Assembly (NCBI GenBank): GCA_028700795.1
Contig: JAQVRY010000059.1
Coordinates: 1 to 8,842 of the forward strand
Source of the DNA: Tissierellia bacterium
Lineage (GTDB): Bacteria > Bacillota > Clostridia > Tissierellales > Sedimentibacteraceae
Direction of reading: 5' to 3'
Length of the DNA: 8,842 nt
Shown: positions 1 to 5,023 of the stretch, in pieces
How the letters are laid out: each line of letters starts with the position of its first letter
Numbering within the stretch: position 1 is the stretch's first letter
Program-made: the position numbers and the translations under genes
Notes under the pieces: model-generated
Databases searched by the model: none
What the model saw: the letters and a program-made list of their open reading frames with translations, nothing else
What the model was told of the DNA's origin: nothing

Positions 1-1052
1 ACTTCATTTCCATCTTTAGTTACAGCGACAATATTCTCAATACGTATTCCGAAATTTCCTGCCAGATAAATACCAGGCTCAATACTGAATACCATACCTT
101 CTTCTAAGTCCCTCTTGTTGCTTGCCTTAATGTCCGGAGCCTCATGTACTGAATATCCTATTCCATGACCCAATCGTGTAAAAAAGTACTTCCCGTAACC
201 GGCTTTTTCAATTATATCTCTTGAAGCCTTATCCACATCCGGAATATACGCCCCTTTTACTGCTGCCTTCTCCCCTGCTTCCTGACTTGCCTTAACTATT
301 TCATAAACCTTGCGTTCTTCCTCTGTTATGCCTCCCACAAATATGGTTCTTGACATATCAGCACACATATTGTTGTATTTACAGCCCCAGTCAAGTACAA
401 TAATATCTTTTTCCTGAATTACTCTCTGATCATCGTTGTAATGAGGATAAGATGAATTCGGTCCTGAGCATACCATTGTAAAACCTTCATCCGCACCTTT
501 TTCCTTGAATATTTCATTCATTTTCCTCGCTATGTCAGCTTCCTTAATTCCCGGTTTTATAAACTTCAACAATTCATCATAAGATTCATCTGTAATTCGG
601 GCAGCCATTCTTAAATTGTCAAGTTCTTCTTCATTCTTTATTATCCTCATATCTTCCAAAACAGGCTTGCCGTTTATAAATTTAACATCCATTGCTTCCA
701 TTATTTGAAGAATTAAAAATGCCCTTTCCGTAGAGTTTACAGCAACAGTCTTTCCAATTAATCCTTGCTCTTCAAATGCCTTTTTAACTGTGTCCGTAAA
801 TACATCTCCGTCAAACCATCCATAAACCTTTATTGTTGGTCCTAAAACACTTTGAATTTCATCTTGAGTCAGTAAATTGCAAATATAAAAATAATTACCG
901 TCACTTTTAATAACCAATGCTTGAAATCTTTCGCAAAGATGAGTGTTATGCCCCATTATGAATTCCATTTCTTCCGAAGGAGCAATTAAAATTGCATCAA
1001 TTTCTTCTTTTTGTAATATTTTAACCAACTTGTTTAAATATTCTTCTCTCAT
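1..1052 (-). CDS. M24 family Xaa-Pro dipeptidase/aminopeptidase P-like metallopeptidase (3' end cut by window)
   Basis: This encodes a cytoplasmic dinuclear-metal peptidase expected to cleave X-Pro bonds in short peptides. About 350 codons are visible and the reading frame runs off the window edge. Family members of this type are about 355 residues, so only a few C-terminal residues should be missing. Residues 1 to about 125 resemble the creatinase N-terminal domain and the pita-bread catalytic domain follows. All five expected metal ligands are visible: D221 and D232 (in LDWGCKYNNMCAD), H296 (LGHGIG), E325 (IEPGIY) and E339 (RIEN). H303 (VHE) matches the second conserved family histidine. 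Intact ligands argue against creatinase, which shares the fold but lacks them. The chosen start is preceded by a GAGGTGG ribosome site. An in-frame ATG four codons upstream (1064) would place that site inside the gene. It shares its strand with the oxidoreductase operon, 214 bp away. The exact substrate is inferred. Confidence 0.9.
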   Translation of the reverse strand, partial: MREEYLNKLVKILQKEEIDAILIAPSEEMEFIMGHNTHLCERFQALVIKSDGNYFYICNLLTQDEIQSVLGPTIKVYGWFDGDVFTDTVKKAFEEQGLIGKTVAVNSTERAFLILQIMEAMDVKFINGKPVLEDMRIIKNEEELDNLRMAARITDESYDELLKFIKPGIKEADIARKMNEIFKEKGADEGFTMVCSGPNSSYPHYNDDQRVIQEKDIIVLDWGCKYNNMCADMSRTIFVGGITEEERKVYEIVKASQEAGEKAAVKGAYIPDVDKASRDIIEKAGYGKYFFTRLGHGIGYSVHEAPDIKASNKRDLEEGMVFSIEPGIYLAGNFGIRIENIVAVTKDGNE

Positions 1053-1134
1053 TTTCCACCTCATATTAGTTTTTTTATTTTCTTTCTGACATTCTGAATT
1101 AGCCAGCATCACATTAATTGAATACGTTATGCTT

Positions 1135-1199
1135 TGTCATCCTGAGTGTAACGAAGGATCTCATCTTTTATGAGATTCTTCACTGCGTTCAGAATGACA
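1135..1199. repeat. 65-bp imperfect inverted repeat (REP/MITE-like hairpin)
   Basis: Two 29-nt arms (1135-1163 and 1171-1199), starting TGTCATCCTGAG and ending CAGAATGACA, flank a 7-nt loop. The arms match at 22 of 29 positions, and all seven differences are transitions, so several become G-U pairs in RNA. From memory, similar TGTCATyCTGAG...GAATGACA elements are scattered between genes in many bacterial genomes. I therefore call it a dispersed non-coding repeat rather than a dedicated regulator. There is no T-run after either arm, so it is not a typical intrinsic terminator. It may protect or punctuate the transcript between the oxidoreductase operon and the peptidase gene. Confidence 0.75.
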
Positions 1200-1238
1200 C
1201 TTACGGGTTATTCATAGCGATGACTAGTGATTATTTTA

Positions 1239-1266
1239 ATTATACTTCATTTAACATAAAAAGCAA
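1239..1266 (-). promoter_or_regulatory. Candidate sigma-A promoter for the M24 peptidase gene
   Basis: Read on the minus strand, TTGCTT (1266-1261) is followed after 16 nt by a perfect TATAAT (1244-1239). The -35 matches consensus only at TTG. It lies directly after the stop codon of the upstream oxidoreductase gene. It would give a leader of about 180 nt that includes the inverted repeat at 1135-1199. The peptidase may thus be expressed separately as well as by read-through. Confidence 0.35.
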
Positions 1267-2415
1267 CTACACCACTGATGGTTCTAAAAGTAACCTTCCG
1301 GCTTTAAAGCGATTCAAATCAAGCATGCTTACATCGATGGTAGGCTCTTCCTTCAATATCATTTCAGAAATTGCAATACCGGTAATAGGTCCAAACATAA
1401 AACCATGACCGCTGAATCCAAGCGCAATATAAAATCCTTTTGCATTTTCTGCCTCATCGTAAATAGGCTGTTTGTCAGGTGTCATATTGTAAAGACCTGC
1501 CCATTGTCTTATTACTCTCAATTTAGATATGGGAGGCAAAACCATATCTATTGTTTTTGCCATTTCTTCAATAAATTGCCAGCTGGAGGTAACTCTTAAA
1601 TCCTTGGGCTCATTATCATCGCCTCTACCCATAATAAATGTGCCTTCCGGTGATTGCTGAATGTAAAAATTCAACCCGAATGCCATAACCATGGGGTCCT
1701 GCATCGGTTCAACGGGCTCGGTTACAAGAATCTGATGTCTTTCTGAATAAATGGGCACATCAAGACCAACCATATCACAAATACTTTTGCCGTAACCATT
1801 GGTAGCATTTACTACAATATTTGTTGAAATTGCTCCCTTATTTGTTTCTACTCCGGTAACCTTTCCCTTTTCCACTTTGATTCCTGTTGCTTCTGTAAAA
1901 GTGCAGAATTCTACTCCTAATCTTTTAGCAGCTCTGTAAAATGCATCCGTTGTATGAAAGGGGTTTAAGAAGCCATCCTTAGCGCAATAGGCTGCTCCTT
2001 TTAATATATCGGTATTTAAGTAAGGTACTATTTCCTTTGCTTCTTCCAATGAGAGCATTGTTGAAGGGATACCGCATGAATGCTGTACTTCAATATTTTT
2101 CTTAAATTGCTCCACCTCATGGTCAGTATCTGCAACTAAAAGATAACCTTTTTGTTTAAATTCGACATCTCTTTCATACTGCAGTATTTCATTGGCATTT
2201 TCGTAAAATTCGATACTTTTTTTTGCAATAATGCAGTTCATTTCAGTTCCCCACTGCATTCTTACACCTGCGCCGCATCTGCCTGTGGAGCCGCTGCAAA
2301 TGTAGTTTTTCTCCAACACAACTATATCCTTTAGTCCCTTTTTTGCTAAGTTATATGCAATGGAGCAACCGGATATTCCTCCTCCGATTATTACAACTTC
2401 TGCTTTATTCTTCAT
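1267..2415 (-). CDS. FAD-dependent amine/imino-acid dehydrogenase, DAO family (catalytic-type subunit)
   Basis: This 382-residue flavoprotein is of the D-amino-acid oxidase fold (glycine/sarcosine/proline oxidase type). The N-terminal Rossmann motif is GGGISG at residues 11-16, with E35 closing the second strand for the FAD ribose. GRCGAGVR (45-52), the RQWAGLYNMTPD block (303-314) and GFSGHGFMFGP (333-343) are typical of the family. In related complexes (HcnC, OoxB, proline dehydrogenase beta) this subunit oxidises the C-N bond of the substrate and passes electrons to the partner flavin/Fe-S subunits. The chosen ATG has an AGAGGG site 8 nt upstream and overlaps the previous gene by 11 nt. 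The frame is open for 35 more codons upstream, but that stretch only re-reads the neighbouring gene and precedes the FAD motif. It is the last gene of the operon. Substrate unknown: proline, hydroxyproline, sarcosine, glycine or an opine are all possible. Confidence 0.88.
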   Translation of the reverse strand: MKNKAEVVIIGGGISGCSIAYNLAKKGLKDIVVLEKNYICSGSTGRCGAGVRMQWGTEMNCIIAKKSIEFYENANEILQYERDVEFKQKGYLLVADTDHEVEQFKKNIEVQHSCGIPSTMLSLEEAKEIVPYLNTDILKGAAYCAKDGFLNPFHTTDAFYRAAKRLGVEFCTFTEATGIKVEKGKVTGVETNKGAISTNIVVNATNGYGKSICDMVGLDVPIYSERHQILVTEPVEPMQDPMVMAFGLNFYIQQSPEGTFIMGRGDDNEPKDLRVTSSWQFIEEMAKTIDMVLPPISKLRVIRQWAGLYNMTPDKQPIYDEAENAKGFYIALGFSGHGFMFGPITGIAISEMILKEEPTIDVSMLDLNRFKAGRLLLEPSVV

Positions 2416-2686
2416 TTTTTCTACCCTCTTTTGCAATAAGTCCCAATTTAACTCCGACAACAGGAGGTCTGTTGATTTGAAATTTAACATCCTTAATATT
2501 TTGACCTGTTGCATTTGCAATTTCCCTCATTATCAGCTGACCGCAGGTCTTGCCCTGGCAAGGTCCCATACCTGCACGAGTAATTCTTTTTATTTCATCA
2601 AATGTAACATAACCATCATTAATAAGCTCTCTGATTTCTTTTAATGTAACATCTGAGCATCTGCAGATTATAGTATTTTCATCCAT
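2405..2686 (-). CDS. Free-standing BFD-type [2Fe-2S] protein subunit
   Basis: This 93-residue protein carries the bacterioferritin-associated-ferredoxin-like (Fer2_BFD) cluster motif. Cysteines C8 and C10 (ICRC) and C43 and C48 (GPCQGKTC) give C-x-C-x32-C-x4-C, which would bind one [2Fe-2S] cluster. The helix around EIRELI and the RPPVVGVKLG tail (73-82) resemble the C-terminal extension of HcnB, OoxA and similar alpha subunits, where this domain is normally fused to the flavoprotein. Here it is a separate gene. It likely relays electrons between the two flavoproteins of the complex. Its GGAGG site lies in the last codons of the upstream gene, whose stop is 1 nt before this ATG. Its own end overlaps the next gene by 11 nt, so translational coupling is likely. 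Confidence 0.88.
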   Translation of the reverse strand: MDENTIICRCSDVTLKEIRELINDGYVTFDEIKRITRAGMGPCQGKTCGQLIMREIANATGQNIKDVKFQINRPPVVGVKLGLIAKEGRKNEE

Positions 2687-2687
2687 T

Positions 2688-3176
2688 TTAAACCTCCACC
2701 TTGATATTTCTTATCTCATACAAAAACCTTCTGTCTACTTCAATTGTGATTACCGGTGTTCTATCAAAAGATTTTGGAGCTAAAACTTTTAAAACTTTTA
2801 CATCAGTAATATAACTTCCTTCCCTGTTAAGTCCTTTTACAAATTGTCCTTCTTTTGGAAGAGGTAAAAACTCATAGGGTATCTTAACTTCAACCGTATC
2901 CTTTGATTTAGAGCCATCCACTATCATAATTGCCAGTCCCGGGCATTTGCTTAAACATATTGCGCAGCCTGTGCAGTTTTCAAATTTAGCTTTAGGGATA
3001 CTATTTATATCTTCCCCTACATTTATTGCATCAAATTTACATGCAGTCTCACATGGGTTGCAGGGTATTTCTTTGTAGCACTCAATTACTGCAACTGCCC
3101 CTTTATTAATTCTTTCTATTGGAGGAAACTTTTTCATTATCATTTCTGCGCTTGGAATTCCCGTTTTTTCAAACAT
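2688..3176 (-). CDS. Two-cluster [4Fe-4S] ferredoxin-like electron-transfer subunit
   Basis: This 162-residue protein has eight cysteines in two sets. The first is C33, C39, C42, C46 (C-x5-C-x2-C-x3-C) and the second C68, C71, C74, C78 (the standard C-x2-C-x2-C-x3-C followed by proline). This predicts two [4Fe-4S] clusters. The first set has an unusually wide initial spacing. After residue 85 there are no more cysteines, and a strand-rich stretch of about 75 residues runs to the end; I do not recognise it as a named domain. Such a subunit is absent from the classic three-gene HcnABC set but is expected in anaerobic dehydrogenase complexes, where it could pass electrons on to ferredoxin or a membrane acceptor. 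GGGAGG lies 5 nt before the ATG. The gap to the upstream gene is 2 nt and to the downstream gene 1 nt. Confidence 0.85.
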   Translation of the reverse strand: MFEKTGIPSAEMIMKKFPPIERINKGAVAVIECYKEIPCNPCETACKFDAINVGEDINSIPKAKFENCTGCAICLSKCPGLAIMIVDGSKSKDTVEVKIPYEFLPLPKEGQFVKGLNREGSYITDVKVLKVLAPKSFDRTPVITIEVDRRFLYEIRNIKVEV

Positions 3177-3178
3177 AT

Positions 3179-4261
3179 TTACCTCCCTATCTGCTCAATA
3201 CCTGCTAATATATGCTTACCTGCAGGTCCTGAGCGCAAATTATTCAATTGTTTTATATAATCATTTTTTCTGTCTATAAAATCATCTGGCTTATATCCTA
3301 TTTTTGCTGCAGCACATAATCCTGCCAAGAATCCTTCAACCATTGCAGCACTTGCTTCTTCCACTCCGGTAGCATCTCCTGCAACAAATACATTTTCTAC
3401 AGTAGTTTCATAATTTTCATTTCTTACCGGAACAATACCGCTCAACTGAGGTATATACTTCATTTCACAACCCCTTAAGGCAAGAAGTTCATTTAGCGGT
3501 GTAAGGCCTACAGAAATACACATTACATCAACATCAAAAATCATTTCCGTGCCCTTTATGCGGTTGAACTTTTCATCCACTTCGCTTATAACAACCTTTT
3601 CTAAAAACTCATTGCCAATTGCTTCTTTTACAGTATGGGAAGTCAGTATGGGCACTCCCATCCTTCTTATTTTAGAAGCATGTACCAAGTAGCCTCCTAT
3701 TTTTGGTGCTGCATCAAGTATTGCTTTTACTTCAACTCCTGCCTGCATAAGCTGATAGCTTACAATCAGCCCAATATTGCCTGCTCCCACCATCAATACT
3801 TTATTTCCGGGTTTAACACCATAGACATTCATTAAAGTTTGAACAGCACCTGCTCCGTAAATCCCCGGTAAATCATTGTTAGGAAAACTTAAAAATTTTT
3901 CATAAGCTCCTGTTGCAACAATCACTGCCTTAGGCTCTATTTTATAATAATTATCTTCCTTTTCCAAAACAGTTATAATTCCGTCTTCATACATTCCCAC
4001 TGCCGTAGCTTCAGTTTTAATTTCAACATTTTCCTTATATTTAAAAAGTTCATCAATCAATATTTCAGGTATGTCTATTCCCCTTTTGGAGGCATATTGT
4101 TTTTCGGAGCCAAAAAACATATGAGTTTGCTTTATAAGCTGACCGCCCAAATTTTTATTTTTGTCAATAATTAATACATTGGAACCGCTTTTTGCCGCAC
4201 TTAAGGCAGCGCAAAGACCTGCAGGCCCTCCGCCTATAATCACAATTTCTGCTTGTTTCAT
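3179..4261 (-). CDS. FAD/NAD(P)-binding oxidoreductase subunit (HcnB-like, lacking the fused BFD domain)
   Basis: This 360-residue flavoprotein has the pyridine-nucleotide-disulfide-oxidoreductase fold. It shows an FAD Rossmann motif GGGPAG at 10-15, the ATG loop at 116-118, a second nucleotide-binding motif GAGNIG at 159-164, and the FAD-contacting VAGDATG at 293-299. I see no redox-active CxxC of the thioredoxin-reductase type. Homologues such as HcnB or the opine oxidase A subunit are about 450-480 residues because a [2Fe-2S] BFD domain follows the flavin domain. This protein stops about where that domain would start, and the domain is encoded separately at 2405-2686. Its probable role is to take electrons from the DAO-type subunit through Fe-S centres and pass them on, possibly to NAD(P). 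The start overlaps the upstream stop in ATGA (4 nt), with a GGGGAG ribosome site. Confidence 0.88.
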   Translation of the reverse strand: MKQAEIVIIGGGPAGLCAALSAAKSGSNVLIIDKNKNLGGQLIKQTHMFFGSEKQYASKRGIDIPEILIDELFKYKENVEIKTEATAVGMYEDGIITVLEKEDNYYKIEPKAVIVATGAYEKFLSFPNNDLPGIYGAGAVQTLMNVYGVKPGNKVLMVGAGNIGLIVSYQLMQAGVEVKAILDAAPKIGGYLVHASKIRRMGVPILTSHTVKEAIGNEFLEKVVISEVDEKFNRIKGTEMIFDVDVMCISVGLTPLNELLALRGCEMKYIPQLSGIVPVRNENYETTVENVFVAGDATGVEEASAAMVEGFLAGLCAAAKIGYKPDDFIDRKNDYIKQLNNLRSGPAGKHILAGIEQIGR

Positions 4262-4563
4262 ACTATCACTCCCCTGCCTTCCTGAATTTCGACTATCATT
4301 CCTTCCTCCAAATCAGTAACACAGGTTTTTACATTTGCCACACCATTTACAGTCATTAAACATGATGAGCAATTTCCTATTGCGCAGTAAAAGCCTCTTG
4401 GTCTGTGCAAAAATAAACTTTTTCCAAGAACCTTCACACCTGCGGCATGCAAAGCAGCAGCAATTGTTTCTCCTTCATAGCCTTCCATCTCCTGCCCGTC
4501 AAAAACAAACTTTATCATTTTTCCTTTATTAAATTTAAGAATGGGATGTTCTTCAATTCTCAT
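4258..4563 (-). CDS. Small [2Fe-2S] subunit of the dehydrogenase (HcnA-like, Fer2_4 fold)
   Basis: This 101-residue plant-type ferredoxin-like protein is the first gene of the operon. Cysteines C60, C65, C68 and C81 form C-x4-C-x2-C-x12-C, the Fer2 [2Fe-2S] pattern, within RGFYCAIGNCSSCLMTVNG. The N-terminal half (IKFVFDGQEMEGYEGETIAAAL) is the usual beta-grasp entry. Length and motif match HcnA and the gamma subunits of octopine oxidase and D-hydroxyproline dehydrogenase, which sit at the interface of the two flavoproteins. AGGAGG stands 5 nt before the ATG. The stop overlaps the next start by 4 nt. The gene faces the divergent regulatory region shared with trkA. Confidence 0.88.
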   Translation of the reverse strand: MRIEEHPILKFNKGKMIKFVFDGQEMEGYEGETIAAALHAAGVKVLGKSLFLHRPRGFYCAIGNCSSCLMTVNGVANVKTCVTDLEEGMIVEIQEGRGVIV

Positions 4564-4595
4564 AGATACCTCCTGTAAGTATGTATATTAGTGTA

Positions 4596-4654
4596 TGGGA
4601 ACACAAATGCCCTAACCCCATATGTCCGAGACTGCGACACAAGGAATGTCCCCA
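4596..4654. repeat. Possible degenerate intergenic repeat with inverted ends
   Basis: TGGGAACA (4596-4603) and TGTCCCCA (4647-4654) are near-perfect inverted ends (7 of 8) around a 43-nt interior. The interior is richer in G+C than the flanks. The TGTCCCC heptamer recurs in the trkH-cwlD gap at 7891-7897. It resembles remnants of dispersed repeats, but this pair alone is weak evidence. It would lie in the 5' untranslated leader of the oxidoreductase operon. Confidence 0.3.
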
Positions 4655-4729
4655 ATTTATAGTAAGCAATAGTCATGCCAAGTTTTAAAAAACAAGTGAT
4701 TTATTTAATTTTGAAACTTCAATGGTTTT

Positions 4730-4756
4730 ATTATAATGAAATTTCCTATACGTCAA
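4730..4756 (-). promoter_or_regulatory. Candidate promoter of the five-gene oxidoreductase operon
   Basis: On the minus strand TTGACG (4756-4751) is followed by a perfect TATAAT (4735-4730) with a short 15-nt spacer. TAATAA two bases further on would give 17 nt. It would produce a leader of about 160 nt before the first gene. The -35 lies in the dyad at 4752-4765, suggesting control by a bound protein. Confidence 0.4.
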
Positions 4757-4765
4757 TTTGTTGAC
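4752..4765. promoter_or_regulatory. Candidate operator: GTCAA-N4-TTGAC dyad
   Basis: This perfect 5-4-5 inverted repeat covers the -35 hexamer of the predicted minus-strand promoter and sits about 37 bp upstream of the plus-strand trkA -35. A dimeric repressor here could block the operon. The regulator is unknown and none is encoded nearby. Confidence 0.3.
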
Positions 4766-4801
4766 ATTGTGTTTAAATTCTGACGATTTCGAAAGATAAT
4801 A

Positions 4802-4829
4802 TTGACTTTTTTTAATAACATCATATAAT
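4802..4829 (+). promoter_or_regulatory. Sigma-A promoter of the trkA leader
   Basis: TTGACT (4802-4807) and a perfect TATAAT (4824-4829) are separated by 16 nt in a very AT-rich stretch. This is the best promoter match in the window. Transcription should start near 4835-4837, about 188 nt before trkA, so the transcript includes the terminator-containing leader. Confidence 0.7.
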
Positions 4830-4835
4830 AAGTTT

Positions 4836-4892
4836 ATGAAAATTATTTATGCGGTCAAAGCGATACTTGTGAAAACAGTATTTGCGGAGTAA
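4836..4892 (+). CDS. Possible 18-residue leader peptide, start codon at the predicted transcript 5' end
   Basis: ATG at 4836 opens an 18-codon frame (MKIIYAVKAILVKTVFAE) ending in TAA at 4890-4892. The ATG falls where the +1 of the trkA promoter is expected, so translation would have to be leaderless, as there is no ribosome site. The peptide is basic and hydrophobic and matches no family I know. An open frame this short can easily arise by chance, and the same bases can form a GAAA-capped RNA stem. Confidence 0.2.
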   Translation: MKIIYAVKAILVKTVFAE

Positions 4893-4949
4893 GTCATCTA
4901 AGTCCTAATGGATATGATGTTCTTATGTGAGATTTATACTATCAGGGTG

Positions 4950-4978
4950 GATAGCCATTAATTTGGTTGTCTTTTTTT
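4950..4978 (+). terminator. Intrinsic terminator in the trkA leader
   Basis: GATAGCCA (4950-4957) pairs with TGGTTGTC (4964-4971) over 8 bp including two G-U pairs, with a 6-nt TTAATT loop, followed at once by seven T (4972-4978). It stands 45 nt before the trkA start with no convincing second promoter between, so trkA expression should depend on read-through. The 5' arm is shared with the competing hairpin 4939-4954. Confidence 0.6.
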
Positions 4979-4990
4979 GATATTAATATC
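4979..4990. promoter_or_regulatory. Perfect 12-bp palindrome GATATTAATATC
   Basis: A fully self-complementary 12-mer directly follows the T-run of the leader terminator, 33 nt before trkA. It could be a protein-binding site. Its right part (ATATCCAT, 4986-4993) is also complementary to ATGGATAT at 4908-4915 in the leader. In such AT-rich DNA chance is possible. Confidence 0.2.
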
Positions 4991-5023
4991 CATAAAAACT
5001 TTTTAAATATATGGAGGGGAAAA

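Larger units (their letters stand above)
4836..4978 (+). ncRNA. Structured 5' leader / putative transcription attenuator upstream of trkA
   Basis: The RNA from the predicted start to the terminator is about 143 nt. It can form three elements in order. The first is a stem at 4860-4885 (GCGATAC paired with GTATTTGC, then TGU-GAAA-ACA) capped by a GAAA tetraloop. The second is a stem at 4895-4919 (CATC/GATG and GTCC/GGAT around a UAAU loop). The third is a 5-bp hairpin at 4939-4954 (CTATC/GATAG, loop AGGGTG) that competes for bases with the terminator stem at 4950-4971. This arrangement is typical of a riboswitch or attenuator, here set before a potassium transporter. I find none of the conserved blocks of the c-di-AMP (ydaO-yuaA) riboswitch that often controls K+ uptake in Bacillota. 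It could also be a small RNA of its own. Confidence 0.5.

Noticed and set aside
1..1052. Creatinase (making sarcosine for the neighbouring dehydrogenase)
   Set aside because: All five M24 metal ligands are present, whereas creatinase lacks them. A peptidase is the better call.
1118..1408. 96-codon plus-strand open frame over the inverted repeat and the end of the DAO gene
   Set aside because: It runs antisense to a well-supported gene and through a non-coding repeat. It has no ribosome site and no recognisable protein features.
2416..2520. Longer start for the DAO-family gene (35 extra N-terminal residues)
   Set aside because: The extra codons lie wholly within the BFD gene in another frame and precede the FAD motif that normally begins these proteins.
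4761..4800. Plus-strand promoter from the perfect TTGACA at 4761-4766
   Set aside because: No -10-like hexamer lies 16-18 nt downstream. The nearest (GATAAT, 4795-4800) is 28 nt away.
4943..4957. T-box-like tail (CAGGGTGGATAGCCA) before a T-run in the trkA leader
   Set aside because: Only AGGGTGG matches the T-box consensus. The ACCGCG half is missing, no CCCT-type 3' antiterminator arm follows, and the leader is too short for a normal Stem I.
4836..5023. c-di-AMP (ydaO-yuaA) riboswitch, expected for K+ uptake genes in Bacillota
   Set aside because: None of its conserved GGGGAACC-, GGGGTGAA- or CAGCTAACCTCG-like blocks can be found in the leader.
4967..5023. Upstream TTG extension of trkA by 19 codons
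   Set aside because: It starts inside the terminator stem, lacks a ribosome site and adds sequence outside the TrkA fold. The ATG at 5024 has GGAGGGG directly upstream.
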